64,000 nucleotides of DNA from Bin5 sp963662575 (lineage in GTDB: Bacteria > Chloroflexota > Anaerolineae > Caldilineales > Caldilineaceae): the NCBI GenBank assembly GCA_963662575.1, contig OY759723.1, positions 2,108,001 through 2,172,000 on the forward strand. Reading direction: 5' to 3'. Made by a program: the position numbers and the translations under genes. The notes under the pieces are model-generated. The model saw nothing but the letters and a program-made list of their open reading frames with translations, did no database searches and was not told the DNA's origin. Shown here one piece after another: positions 7,745-16,757 of the stretch; position 1 is the stretch's first letter, and every line of letters starts with the position of its first letter.

Positions 7745-10318
7745 ATGAGTACCAAACGATTTTCCTTGCTGGCGATCCTGTTGATCGCCGCGCTCCTCCT
7801 CGCTGCCTGCGGCGCCTCCGATGAGCCCGAAATGGCAGAGGAACCTGCGCCCGCGCAGGAGGAACAGGCCGCCGCGGAGGAGGAGACCGCCGCCGCCGAA
7901 GAGGAGTCCGAAGAAGCGCCCGCAGCTGAAGAAGAAGCACCCGCTGCCATGAGCGGACGCACCGGCGCCTGGGTCGACGAAGTCATCGCCATCGAAGAGC
8001 CCTCGGCCGCCGCCGCTGTCACCCGCATGGACCTCGCGGAGATCGACGCCTACGCGTTCTCCATCAGCGATGCCGACGTCTACGCCACAGTCCAGGACAC
8101 CGACAGCCTGACCTACTCCAACTCCTTCGGCGTCTACGCAGAGTTGACCTTCAACCCCGCCGGTCCAATCTTCGAAGCGACCGGTAAACTCAACCCGTTC
8201 GCCGTGCCCCGCATCCGCGAGGCCATGAACTACCTCGTTGACCGCGATTTCATCTCCCAGGAAATCTACGGCGGGCTGGCCTCCCCACGCTATATGGCCA
8301 TTACCAACGCCTTCCCCGACTATGCCCGCCTCGTTGATATCGTCCGCCAGCTCGAGTTGGAGTACGCTCATAACCCCGACACGGCCGCCGAAATCATCAC
8401 CGAGGAAATGGAAGCGCTTGGCGCCGAGCTGGTTGACGGCGTCTGGAACTACGAGGACGAACCGGTCGAGGTCATCTTCCTGATCCGCACCGAAGACGAG
8501 CGTAAAGAAATCGGCGACTACGTTTCCACAATGCTCGAAGACCTGGGCTTCGCAGTCATCCGCGACTACAAGACCGCCTCCGAAGCCTCGCCAATCTGGA
8601 TCGGCACTGACCCCAACGAAGGCCAGTTCCACATCTACACCGGCGGCTGGATTACGACCGCCATCAGCCGCGACCAGGCCGGCAACTTCGACTTCTTCTA
8701 TACCAACCGCGGGCTGCCCTTCCCACTGTGGCAGGCATACACGCCCTCCGAAGAATTCGACGCCATGTCTGAAAAACTGGACCTGCGCGACTTCACAACC
8801 ATGGATGAACGCCGTGAGCTCTTCGCCGACGTCCTCGCACTCTCCATGCAGGACTCCGTGCGCGTCTGGCTCGTGAACCAGCTCGGCTTTACCGCCTTCA
8901 GAAACGATGTCTCTGTTTCCACAGATCTCGCTGGTGGCCTCAACGGCGCCCGCCTCTGGCCCTATACCCTGCGCCGCACCGGCGAAGAGGGCGGCACCCT
9001 CACAATCGCCATGCCCAGCATGCTGCCTGAACCATGGAATCCCGTCGCCGGCACCAACTGGATCTACGACACCATGCTCATCCGCTCCACTCTCGATCTG
9101 GGCACAATGCCCGACCCCTTCACGGGTCTGCAGTGGCCGCAACGAATCGAGCGAGCGGAAGTTACTGTCAAGGAAGGGTTGCCGGTCGGCAGCACACACG
9201 ACTGGGTCGACCTGACATTCGTCGAGCAGATCGATGTTCCTGAAGATGCTTGGCTCGACTGGGACGCCGCCGCGCAGACTTTCACCACCGTCGGCGAGCT
9301 CCATCCCGACGGGCTCACCGCCAACATCAAGAGCGTCGTCTACTATCCCAGCGACCTCTATGACCTGACCTGGCACGACGGCAGCAGTCTCACGCTTGCC
9401 GACATCGTGCTCGACATGATCCTGACCTTCGACCTGGCCAAGGAAGAGAGCGCCGTCTTTGACGAGGCCCAGGTGCCAAGTCTCAACAACTTCCAGAGCC
9501 ACTTCAGAGGCTATCGGATCGTGCAGGAGAGTCCGCTGATCGTCGAGTATTACAGCGATCAGTACACCCTTGACGCCGAACTGAACGTAGCCACCTTCTT
9601 CCCCAGCACGCCCTGGCATACCATGGCGGTTGGACTGCTGGCTGAAGCCGAAGGCGACCTGGCCTTCTCTTCCGACAAAGCCGACGCCAACGAAGTCGAG
9701 TGGACCAGCTACATCGCCGGACCAAGCATCGAGATCCTGCAAGGCCATCTCGAATCCGCCACCGCCGATGGACACGTCCCCTATGCCTCAACTCTGGGCG
9801 ACTACGTCAGCGGCGATGAAGCTGATGCCCGCTGGGAAAATCTCAGCGCCTGGTTCGAAGACAAAGAGCACTTCTGGGTTGGCAATGGGCCCTTCTATCT
9901 CGAAAAAGCCTTCACCACCGAGAAGACCGTCCAGCTGGTCCGCAACGAAAACTTCACCGATGCTTCCACCAAGTGGGAAGGCTTCGACACACCCATGATC
10001 GCCGAAGTCTCGGTCGACGGGCCCGCCCGTGTTGCCGCCGGCGATGAGGCCACATTCGAGGTGATGATCGACTTTGGCGGCGACGCCTACGCTATCGCCG
10101 ACATCGACGAAGTCAAGTATCTCGTCTTTGACGCCCTCGGCGAACTCGCCCTGACCGGCACCGCCGAAGCCGTCGAAGATGGCCTCTGGCAGATCACACT
10201 CAGCGCCGAAGACACCGCCGGTCTCGAGTCCGGCGCCAATAAACTGGAGGTCGCCGTCGCGCCCCTGCGCGTCAGCATTCCCACCTTCTCGTCGCTGGAG
10301 TTCGTGACCACGAACTGA
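7745..10318 (+). CDS. Large ABC transporter substrate-binding lipoprotein with permuted SBP-5 lobes, set 2
   Basis: An 857-residue lipoprotein: signal peptide with lipobox (LLLAACGAS), then an Ala/Glu-rich linker to about residue 70. The order of family-5 landmarks is unusual. IREAMNYLVDRDFI, normally in the second half, lies near residue 160. GGTLTIAMPSM...EPWNPVAGTNW, normally at the N-terminus, lies near 420-440. LTWHDGSSLTLADIV is near 540 and GNGPFYLEKAFTTEKTVQLVRNENF is near 715. A beta-rich C-terminal extension of about 110 residues follows. An AAGGAG ribosome-binding site precedes the start (7732-7737). It is followed by a hairpin and its own permease pair. I infer a binding protein for peptides or a related solute; long binding proteins with this order may be a recognised subgroup. 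Confidence 0.85.
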   Translation: MSTKRFSLLAILLIAALLLAACGASDEPEMAEEPAPAQEEQAAAEEETAAAEEESEEAPAAEEEAPAAMSGRTGAWVDEVIAIEEPSAAAAVTRMDLAEIDAYAFSISDADVYATVQDTDSLTYSNSFGVYAELTFNPAGPIFEATGKLNPFAVPRIREAMNYLVDRDFISQEIYGGLASPRYMAITNAFPDYARLVDIVRQLELEYAHNPDTAAEIITEEMEALGAELVDGVWNYEDEPVEVIFLIRTEDERKEIGDYVSTMLEDLGFAVIRDYKTASEASPIWIGTDPNEGQFHIYTGGWITTAISRDQAGNFDFFYTNRGLPFPLWQAYTPSEEFDAMSEKLDLRDFTTMDERRELFADVLALSMQDSVRVWLVNQLGFTAFRNDVSVSTDLAGGLNGARLWPYTLRRTGEEGGTLTIAMPSMLPEPWNPVAGTNWIYDTMLIRSTLDLGTMPDPFTGLQWPQRIERAEVTVKEGLPVGSTHDWVDLTFVEQIDVPEDAWLDWDAAAQTFTTVGELHPDGLTANIKSVVYYPSDLYDLTWHDGSSLTLADIVLDMILTFDLAKEESAVFDEAQVPSLNNFQSHFRGYRIVQESPLIVEYYSDQYTLDAELNVATFFPSTPWHTMAVGLLAEAEGDLAFSSDKADANEVEWTSYIAGPSIEILQGHLESATADGHVPYASTLGDYVSGDEADARWENLSAWFEDKEHFWVGNGPFYLEKAFTTEKTVQLVRNENFTDASTKWEGFDTPMIAEVSVDGPARVAAGDEATFEVMIDFGGDAYAIADIDEVKYLVFDALGELALTGTAEAVEDGLWQITLSAEDTAGLESGANKLEVAVAPLRVSIPTFSSLEFVTTN

Positions 10319-10342
10319 CATTGAAGCAGTGAAACCAGGAAG

Positions 10343-10373
10343 TGGGGCGTGAGAAGAAGTTTCTCACGCCCCA
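10343..10373 (+). promoter_or_regulatory. Strong intercistronic hairpin after binding-protein gene 2
   Basis: A perfect 13-bp stem, TGGGGCGTGAGAA at 10343-10355 pairing with 10361-10373, with loop GAAGT. There is no T-tract. Its position, directly after the binding-protein gene and before the permease genes, matches that of the hairpin at 5431. Confidence 0.75.
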
Positions 10374-10411
10374 CCCCTCGTCACTCTCTACTGATTCCAA
10401 AAGGACAGGCT

Positions 10412-11554
10412 ATGACAGACGCGGCTCTGCCCCTCCAACCCGGCGCCGAGAGCGCCGAACGTCCGCAAACGCAAAGCACGCTTGCCCGCGTCGTGCAGTA
10501 CACAGGGCTGCGTGTGATTGCCCTGTTTTTCACCGTCCTGATCGGCGTCTACCTGACGATTCTGATCGCCAATATGGGTGGCCATGTCGATAACATTCGC
10601 AGAAACTATATCCGCGAGAACGTGGCAATTCTTTTGGGGTTCGATCCGGAAATCAAAAACATGACCGTCGAAGAACGTCGGGCACATGTCGAAAAGCTGG
10701 TCGCTTTGCAGGAGAAACGGATGGGTCTTGACCAACCCTTCCCCCTCCGCAGCTTCCGTTTTCTACTGGGGGCCATGACCCTGAACCTGGGCTGGGCCGA
10801 CAATATGTCCAGCGACAGCGGCTCACGGCAAGTGCGTAACATCATCTTGGAACGATTGCCGGCCACGCTACTTCTCTTCGCATCCTCTTTCTTCTTACTC
10901 TTCTTTATGGGGATCTTCATCGCCCTCTTTCTTTCTCGCAACTATGGCAGCCTGTTCGACCGCGTCATCGTTGGGTTGGCCCCGACATCTGCCGCCCCCA
11001 GCTGGTTTTACGGCCTCTTTTTCATACTGCTCTTTGCCGCCCTGCTGGGCTGGTTCCCGTTTGGAGGCCTTGTTTCCGCGCCGCCGCCCGAATCGTTCAT
11101 CAACTACTCCTTGAGTGTCCTCAACCACATGGTTCTGCCGGTCATCGCCATTTTTGTCAGCTCCGTCTTCCTCGGCATCTACTCCTGGCGTACCTTCTTC
11201 CTCATCTTTTCCAACGAAGACTATGTCGACATGGCCCGCGCAAAAGGTCTGCCCGACCGCGTGATCGAGCGCCGCTACATAATGCGGCCGACCATGCCCA
11301 CCATCGTGACCGGTCTGGCGCTCTCAATCATAGGCCTCTGGTTTGGTTCAATTGTATTGGAGACGATCTTCAACTGGCCGGGCTTGGGCCGGCTATTCTA
11401 TCTGGCGTCTAACATCTTTGAAACCTCGGTGATCGTGGGCTCCACCGTCATCTATGCCTACCTGCTCGGCATCACCGTATTCTTCCTCGACATCGTCTAC
11501 GCCCTCATCGACCCCCGCGTCAAAGTCGGCGGCAATCAAGGAGGGCAGGTATGA
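10412..11554 (+). CDS. Peptide ABC transporter permease (DppB-like), set 2
   Basis: A 380-residue permease starting at 10412 (MTDAALPLQPGAES) after an AAGGACAGG ribosome-binding site at 10401. An in-frame ATG at 10349 lies inside the hairpin and is less likely. The first membrane segment is GLRVIALFFTVLIGVYLTILIA. The periplasmic part contains VEKLVALQEKRMGLDQPF, and the ATPase-contact loop is YVDMARAKGLPDRVIERRYI. The C-terminus ends DIVYALIDPRVKVGG. Its last four bases overlap the next permease gene (ATGA), which implies translational coupling. Confidence 0.9.
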   Translation: MTDAALPLQPGAESAERPQTQSTLARVVQYTGLRVIALFFTVLIGVYLTILIANMGGHVDNIRRNYIRENVAILLGFDPEIKNMTVEERRAHVEKLVALQEKRMGLDQPFPLRSFRFLLGAMTLNLGWADNMSSDSGSRQVRNIILERLPATLLLFASSFFLLFFMGIFIALFLSRNYGSLFDRVIVGLAPTSAAPSWFYGLFFILLFAALLGWFPFGGLVSAPPPESFINYSLSVLNHMVLPVIAIFVSSVFLGIYSWRTFFLIFSNEDYVDMARAKGLPDRVIERRYIMRPTMPTIVTGLALSIIGLWFGSIVLETIFNWPGLGRLFYLASNIFETSVIVGSTVIYAYLLGITVFFLDIVYALIDPRVKVGGNQGGQV

Positions 11555-12912
11555 CAGCAGTCCGGCGGACCTTGGCCGCTCTTTCCCAATATCCTTCCGC
11601 CATCGTCGGTCTGGCCATCATTGCCGCCATGGTCCTCTTCTCGATCTATACCGTGATCGCCATTCCCTACAGCGAAGCGATTAACCTCTGGCGGGGAGGA
11701 GAGGGCGTATGGCTCGAGAACCCGCGCACCGCTCAGCCCAAATGGGTAAACCTGTTCCCCGGCGTCAATCTGCCCGAGACCCTGGCTATTGGCCCCGCTG
11801 GCGAAACCGATAACGAATCAGTCCAGAAGAGGCGCGAGGTAGTCTCCGAAGAGATGACCGACGTCATCACCACCTTCACCTTTGACTTCACCGCCGACGC
11901 GTTTCCCCAGGAAATATCCCTCTTCCTCACCTCCGAGCATGAACAGAAACGCCCGCTCGTGTCGCTAACCTGGCTGACACCCGACGGACGCGAGATCCGC
12001 ATCACCGACGTCACCGTCGAAGGGCCCGTTACCGTCCGCTTTTCGCAAGAAGAAAACCTGGAAAGGCGTCTCGACGGCGTTAGACCGGAGATAGGCCTCT
12101 TCGCCGACCCCGCCTCGAGCGAAGACGACCCCACGCCGTTGAAGGGTACATACCAGCTCGTTGCCGCCGGGCTCGTCTTCGAGGATGACGCCGACGTCGA
12201 CGCCAGGCTGGTCGTCTATGGCCAGGTCTACGGCCTCACCGGCACCGACCACCTGCGTCGCGACCTGACCCTGGCTCTCATGTGGGGCATGCCCGTGGCT
12301 CTCGCCTTCGGCCTACTTGCCGCCGTTGGATCGTCAATAAGTACACTGGTCGTGGCCGCGATTGGCGTCTGGTTCGGCGGTTTCATCGACGCCGCAATCC
12401 AGCGCATAACCGAGGTCAACCTCATCCTGCCCGTCCTCCCAATCCTGATCATGGTCGGTCTCTTTTACTCGCGCAGCATCTGGGTAATGCTCGGCGTCCT
12501 GGTTGCGTTGAGCGTCTTTAGTTCCGGCATCAAAACCAGCCGCGCCATCTTCCTCCAGATAAAAGAGTCGCCCTACTTCGAGGCCGCCCGCGCCTACGGC
12601 GCCGGCAATTTCCGCATCATCTTCCTCTATCTCATCCCCCGCATCATTCCCACACTCGTGCCCGGTTTTGTGGTAGCCATCCCCTCATTCGTCTTTGTCG
12701 AAGCGACCCTGGCCGTGCTCAACCTGGGCGACCCTCTCCTGCCCACCTGGGGCAAAGTGCTCAGCGACGCCCGCGTCAACGACGCCCTCTACCAGGGCAA
12801 CTACTACTGGGTGCTGGAGCCCGCCGCCCTCCTGCTCCTCTCCGGCCTCGGCTTTGCCATGGTCGGCTTCGCCCTCGACAGAGTCTTCAATCCCAGATTG
12901 CGAGATTTGTAA
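11551..12912 (+). CDS. Peptide ABC transporter permease (DppC-like) with large extracytoplasmic insertion, set 2
   Basis: At 453 residues this is over 100 longer than typical DppC. The first hydrophobic segment (IVGLAIIAAMVLFSIYTVIAI) is followed by a hydrophilic insertion of about 170-180 residues (roughly 45-225), rich in beta-type segments such as VITTFTFDFTADAFPQEISLFL and PVTVRFSQE, before the usual LTGTDHLRRDLTLALMWGMPVALAFG. The ATPase-contact loop is YFEAARAYGAGNFRIIFLYLIP. The insertion should lie outside the membrane, where it could contact the equally unusual binding protein encoded upstream; that partnership is inferred. The gene overlaps both neighbours, by 4 bp upstream and 1 bp downstream. 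Confidence 0.88.
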   Translation: MTAVRRTLAALSQYPSAIVGLAIIAAMVLFSIYTVIAIPYSEAINLWRGGEGVWLENPRTAQPKWVNLFPGVNLPETLAIGPAGETDNESVQKRREVVSEEMTDVITTFTFDFTADAFPQEISLFLTSEHEQKRPLVSLTWLTPDGREIRITDVTVEGPVTVRFSQEENLERRLDGVRPEIGLFADPASSEDDPTPLKGTYQLVAAGLVFEDDADVDARLVVYGQVYGLTGTDHLRRDLTLALMWGMPVALAFGLLAAVGSSISTLVVAAIGVWFGGFIDAAIQRITEVNLILPVLPILIMVGLFYSRSIWVMLGVLVALSVFSSGIKTSRAIFLQIKESPYFEAARAYGAGNFRIIFLYLIPRIIPTLVPGFVVAIPSFVFVEATLAVLNLGDPLLPTWGKVLSDARVNDALYQGNYYWVLEPAALLLLSGLGFAMVGFALDRVFNPRLRDL

Positions 12913-13892
12913 TGACCTCTTCCGAGCAGCCTCTGCTGCAAATCGAGGATCTGCGTCTCTATTTCCGCACCCAGCAGGGCGTCCTGCACGCCGTCGACAG
13001 CGTCAGCCTCAACCTGCGCCGCAACGAAGCCATGGTCATCCTCGGCGAATCCGGCTGCGGCAAGACCTCTCTCACCAAGGCGATCCTGCGCCTGCTGCCC
13101 CGCAACGTCGATACCTACTCCGGCAGCGTCAAAATCAACGGCCAGGAGGTCATGCAGCTCAGCGACGAAGAGTATCGCCAGCAAGTGCGCTGGGTGCAGA
13201 TTTCACTCGTGCCCCAGGCCGCCATGAATTCGCTCAACCCTGTCCTCAAAGTGGGCGACCAGGTCGCCGAACCCCTGCTCTCCCATTTAGGCATTCGACG
13301 CACCGAGGCCCTCGAACGGGTCGCCACCGCCTTTCAACATGTCGGCGTCCCCGCCGATTTCATCAACCGCTACGCCTTCGAGCTCAGCGGCGGCATGCGC
13401 CAGCGCGTCGCCATCGCCATGGCCATGGTTACCGACCCCGACCTCATCATTCTCGACGAGCCGACCTCTGCCCTCGACGTTCTTACCCAGGCCAACATTA
13501 TGAACGTCCTCAAGCGGGTCAAGCAGGAAACTTCCACCAGCTTCATCCTCATCACCCACGACATCGGCACCTCCAGCGAGCTGGCCGACCGCGCCGCCGT
13601 CATGTACGCCGGCCAGCTGGTCGAGCTCAACGACGCCGAGCATTTCTTTGTCGAGCCGCTCCATCCCTATTCCCAGAAACTAATGGCCAGCGTTCCCAAG
13701 CTGCGCCAGACCGAGGAACCGGACTTCATCAGCGGTCAGCCCCCCAGCCTGCTCGACCTGCGCCCGGGCTGTCGCTTTGCCCCCCGCTGCGACCATCGCT
13801 TTGAGCTCTGCGACAACGATCCCGACCTGATCCCGGCAGGCCGCCGCCAACACGTGAAGTGCTGGCTACACCAGAACGGAGACAACCAGTGA
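12912..13892 (+). CDS. Oligopeptide ABC transporter ATP-binding protein (DppD/OppD-like)
   Basis: A 326-residue cytoplasmic ATPase with Walker A GESGCGKT (residues 45-52), Q-loop region VQISLVPQAAMNSLNPV, signature LSGGMRQR, Walker B LIILDEPTSALD and switch histidine in ILITHDIG. The C-terminal oligopeptide-type extension has LLDLRPGCRFAPRCDHRFELC, whose cysteines are typical of this subfamily. Start and previous stop share a base (TAATG). With the ATPase encoded at 13960 it should energise permease set 2 and, because no other ATPase genes are near, probably set 1 as well. Confidence 0.94.
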   Translation: MTSSEQPLLQIEDLRLYFRTQQGVLHAVDSVSLNLRRNEAMVILGESGCGKTSLTKAILRLLPRNVDTYSGSVKINGQEVMQLSDEEYRQQVRWVQISLVPQAAMNSLNPVLKVGDQVAEPLLSHLGIRRTEALERVATAFQHVGVPADFINRYAFELSGGMRQRVAIAMAMVTDPDLIILDEPTSALDVLTQANIMNVLKRVKQETSTSFILITHDIGTSSELADRAAVMYAGQLVELNDAEHFFVEPLHPYSQKLMASVPKLRQTEEPDFISGQPPSLLDLRPGCRFAPRCDHRFELCDNDPDLIPAGRRQHVKCWLHQNGDNQ

Positions 13893-13959
13893 TGCAGATA
13901 GCTGCCCCATTCGCTATCGCCCGCATACCCGAGACCCTGCCCGCGCAGAAAGGTCGACG

Positions 13960-15015
13960 ATGACAGCTGCCATCCCTGAAATCGCAGCATCCCAACCCGC
14001 CAACGGCGCCGATACCCCCACCGAGCCCCTCCTGTCGCTGCGCAACCTGCGCACCTGGTTCGAGCTGCGGCGCTGGGGCTTTGGCCGTGCCGGCACCGTC
14101 CGCGCCGTCGACGATATCAGCTTCGACCTCCACGCCGGCGAAGCCATCGCCATCGTCGGCGAGAGCGGCTGCGGCAAATCCACCCTCATGAAAACCATCC
14201 TCGGCCTGCACATGCCCACCGAAGGTTCCGTCATCTTCGAAGGCCGCGACCTCAGCACCCTCGATTCAAAAGAGATGCAGTGGTACCGCTCCCAGGTCGG
14301 CTACGTCCAGCAGGATCCCTTCGGCGCCCTGCCCCCCTTCATGGATATCCGCCGAATTCTCTCCGAACCCTTGAAAATTCACGGCGCCCTCGACGAAACC
14401 GGCCGCCGCATTCGCATTCACGAAGTGATGGAAGAGGTGCGGCTGACCCCGGTCGACGACATCCTGCCGCGATTTCCCCATATGCTCAGCGGCGGCCAGC
14501 AGCAGCGCGTCGTCATCGCCCGCGCCATGCTCTTGCGCCCCCGCATGATCGTCGCCGACGAGCCCGTCTCCATGCTCGACATGTCCGTGCGCGTAGAGGT
14601 CCTGCGCCTCCTGCAAGGGCTGCAGCGCTCACACAATCTGGCCGTCGTCTACATCACCCACGACCTCTCCACCGTGCGCTACTTCTCCGAACGCATCTTC
14701 GTCATGTACGCCGGCGAAATCGTCGAACAGGCACTCATGGACGACGTCCTGCGCAATCCACTCCATCCCTACACGCGCGCCCTCCTGGCCGCCATCGCTG
14801 ACCCCGACCCCGAAAACGCCCGCGTCTTTCGCGACGTGCCCCCCGGCGAGCCGCCCAGCCTGGTCAACCCGCCCTCAGGCTGCCGCTTCCACCCGCGCTG
14901 CACCCATTTCATCGAAAACCTCTGCGAGCTGCAGTCCCCGCCCAATTTCGAACCGGAACCACAGCATCGCGCCCGCTGCTGGCTCTATCAGGACGACGCG
15001 CCTGCCGCCAAGTGA
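13960..15015 (+). CDS. Oligopeptide ABC transporter ATP-binding protein (DppF/OppF-like)
   Basis: A 351-residue ATPase with Walker A GESGCGKS near residue 67-74, VQQDPFGALPPFMDIRRIL at the Q-loop, signature LSGGQQQR, Walker B MIVADEPVSMLD and ITHDLSTV. The Walker B region is followed by SMLDMSVR rather than the common SALDVSVQ. The C-terminus has the oligopeptide-type cysteines (SGCRFHPRCTHF). The N-terminal 25 residues (MTAAIPEIAASQPANGAD) are a nonconserved leader. The gene lies 67 bp after the DppD-like gene and closes the transporter locus. Confidence 0.94.
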   Translation: MTAAIPEIAASQPANGADTPTEPLLSLRNLRTWFELRRWGFGRAGTVRAVDDISFDLHAGEAIAIVGESGCGKSTLMKTILGLHMPTEGSVIFEGRDLSTLDSKEMQWYRSQVGYVQQDPFGALPPFMDIRRILSEPLKIHGALDETGRRIRIHEVMEEVRLTPVDDILPRFPHMLSGGQQQRVVIARAMLLRPRMIVADEPVSMLDMSVRVEVLRLLQGLQRSHNLAVVYITHDLSTVRYFSERIFVMYAGEIVEQALMDDVLRNPLHPYTRALLAAIADPDPENARVFRDVPPGEPPSLVNPPSGCRFHPRCTHFIENLCELQSPPNFEPEPQHRARCWLYQDDAPAAK

Positions 15016-15040
15016 GCGGCATATCTTCCCGGAAAGCAGT

Positions 15041-15235
15041 ATGCCCACCTCACCACTCTTTCTGATATTCTACGGCTTCCTCCTGCTCCTGTTCGGCTTC
15101 CTGCTGGCCTTCGCCATGGTCGTCAAAGTGATCGAAGCCGGTTTTCTACTCAGCTTCATCTCCTACGGCGCCTCCCTTTCCGGCCTGATCATCGGTCTCT
15201 TCGGCGCCGCCAGTTATGCTCGCAGCAAGCGCTGA
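15041..15235 (+). CDS. Small two-segment membrane protein
   Basis: A 64-residue hydrophobic protein with two predicted membrane segments (LFLIFYGFLLLLFGFLLAFAMVV and FLLSFISYGASLSGLIIGLFGA) and a basic C-terminus (SYARSKR). It starts 25 bp after the DppF-like gene, so it is probably the last gene of that transcript. No family is recognised. The codon choice matches its neighbours, which supports it being a real gene. Confidence 0.6.
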   Translation: MPTSPLFLIFYGFLLLLFGFLLAFAMVVKVIEAGFLLSFISYGASLSGLIIGLFGAASYARSKR

Positions 15236-15278
15236 TTCGTCCGCAAACGCAAAGCGTATCGGAAAATCCGAAACTGAT

Positions 15279-15308
15279 TTGTCCTACCTGATAGATTGCA
15301 GTTATAAT
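15279..15308 (+). promoter_or_regulatory. Candidate sigma70-type promoter for mreB
   Basis: TTGTCC (15279-15284), an 18-bp spacer, then a perfect TATAAT (15303-15308). It lies about 115 bp upstream of the mreB start in a short intergenic space. Confidence 0.6.
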
Positions 15309-15422
15309 ACCGTACCGGTAAAAAGCAGGATGTGACCGAACTCATCGCCATGCGGGTTGCGCCCCGCTCGGTAATAGCAGACTCCTCTGCATTCTGACGC
15401 AAAAGAGATACGAACTGCATCT

Positions 15423-16433
15423 ATGTTTGAAAAACAGATTGGAATCGACCTCGGTACTGTCAATGTTCTTGTACACGTGCGAGGGCGGGGGATCGTCTTG
15501 CATGAACCATCGGTCGTGGCCATCCGCCGCCAGGCCAACAAAATGGTCCTGATCGGACACGAGGCCTATGATACCCTCGGCCGCACCCCCGAAAGCATCG
15601 AAGTCGTCCGCCCCATGCGCGATGGCGTCATCGCCGACTTCGTCGTCACCGAAGCCATGCTGCGCAAATTCATCCAGGACATCGTCGGTCGCTTCCCCCT
15701 CTTCAAGCCAAAAGTAATGATCAGCACGCCCCGCGGCGTCACCTCCGTCGAAGAGCGCGCCGTCCATGACGCCGCCATGCAGGCCGGCGCCGGCGCAGCC
15801 TACCTGATCCCCGAGCCTCTCGCCGCCGCCTACGGAGCCGGCCTCCCCATCGGCACCCCAACCGGCAATATGGTCGTCGATATGGGCGGCGGCACCACCG
15901 AAGCCGCTATCGTCTCCATGTACGATATCGTCGTCTGGAGCAGCGTGCGCGTCGGCGGCAACCGCCTCGACGAATCGATCGTCAGCTACATCCGCAAGAA
16001 ATACAATCTCCTCGTCGGCGAACAGACCGCCGAAGAGATCAAAATCGCCATCGGCTCCGCCCTGCCCACCGAAGAAGACCGCGGCATCGAAGTGCGCGGC
16101 CGCGACCAGATTAACGGCCTGCCCAAAACCATCGAAATTACAAACGGCGAAGTAATAGATGCAATGACGGAGCCCCTGCAGGCCATCGTCCGCACCGTGC
16201 GCGCCACCCTCGAAAAAGCGCCGCCCGAGCTCGCCGCCGACATCATCGACCGCGGCATGGTCATCACCGGCGGCGGCGCCCAGCTGCGCCTCATCGCCAC
16301 ACTCTTTACCCATGAAACCGGCGTCCCCGCCTACGTCGCCGAGAATCCCATGGCCTGTGTCGCCCTCGGCGCCGGCCGCGCCCTCGAAAACTACGAAATC
16401 ATGCGCCGCAGCCTGCCCATGCTCTACTCATGA
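15423..16433 (+). CDS. mreB: Rod-shape-determining actin homologue MreB
   Basis: A 336-residue actin-fold ATPase that polymerises under the membrane and directs lateral wall or envelope synthesis. Seen in the sequence: phosphate-1 motif IGIDLGTVNVLVHV at the N-terminus, PMRDGVIADFVVTEAMLRKFI, MISTPRGVTSVEERAVHDA, phosphate-2 motif VVDMGGGTTEAAIVSM, and adenosine motif GMVITGGGAQLRLI. Length and motif order are normal. No mreC or mreD follows; the next gene encodes a PLP enzyme. A clear promoter precedes it at 15279, so it is likely a single-gene transcript. Confidence 0.95.
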   Translation: MFEKQIGIDLGTVNVLVHVRGRGIVLHEPSVVAIRRQANKMVLIGHEAYDTLGRTPESIEVVRPMRDGVIADFVVTEAMLRKFIQDIVGRFPLFKPKVMISTPRGVTSVEERAVHDAAMQAGAGAAYLIPEPLAAAYGAGLPIGTPTGNMVVDMGGGTTEAAIVSMYDIVVWSSVRVGGNRLDESIVSYIRKKYNLLVGEQTAEEIKIAIGSALPTEEDRGIEVRGRDQINGLPKTIEITNGEVIDAMTEPLQAIVRTVRATLEKAPPELAADIIDRGMVITGGGAQLRLIATLFTHETGVPAYVAENPMACVALGAGRALENYEIMRRSLPMLYS

Positions 16434-16544
16434 CCCACCCGCGCCTCCCCACGCGTCCACACCCAACCGCATCCCGCCACCGAACCGCGCCGCTACTCAC
16501 TCTTCAACCCATCTCGACAACCATGTCTTACGCCAACCTCAAAG

Positions 16545-16690
16545 GTTTTCCTCCGCGTTCCTTTGCGGATCAAAGAAAGGTGTTCTTCGTGGTCCTTCGT
16601 GGCCCTTCGTGGACAAAAAGGTGTTCTTCGCGACCCTTCGCGCCCCTTCGCGGATCAAAGAAAGGTGTTCTTAACAGCCCTCAGTGGCCA
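16545..16690. repeat. Intergenic repeat array 2 (TTCGCG/TTCGTGG variant)
   Basis: Units such as GTTCTTCGTGG-CCCTTCGTGG-ACAAAAAGGT and TTCGCGACCCTTCGCGCCCC. It resembles array 1 in being T-rich. It fills most of the 324-bp space between mreB and the PLP enzyme, where no gene is seen. Confidence 0.8.
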
Positions 16691-16757
16691 AACACCGTCC
16701 CCATCCCGCAAATCAACCGCCAACCAGCCCAAATAAAGAAACAGCCCACCCTACACC

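Noticed and set aside
7586..9775. A 729-codon minus-strand frame opposite the second binding-protein gene
   Set aside because: It is a GC-rich antisense shadow; the plus-strand gene has a lipobox, ribosome-binding site and family motifs.
10343..10373. Hairpin considered as a full transcription terminator
   Set aside because: It lacks a T-run, and the following permease genes have no evident promoter of their own.
12695..13804. A 369-codon plus-strand frame across the permease/ATPase junction
   Set aside because: It is out of frame with two well-supported overlapping genes and has no family similarity.
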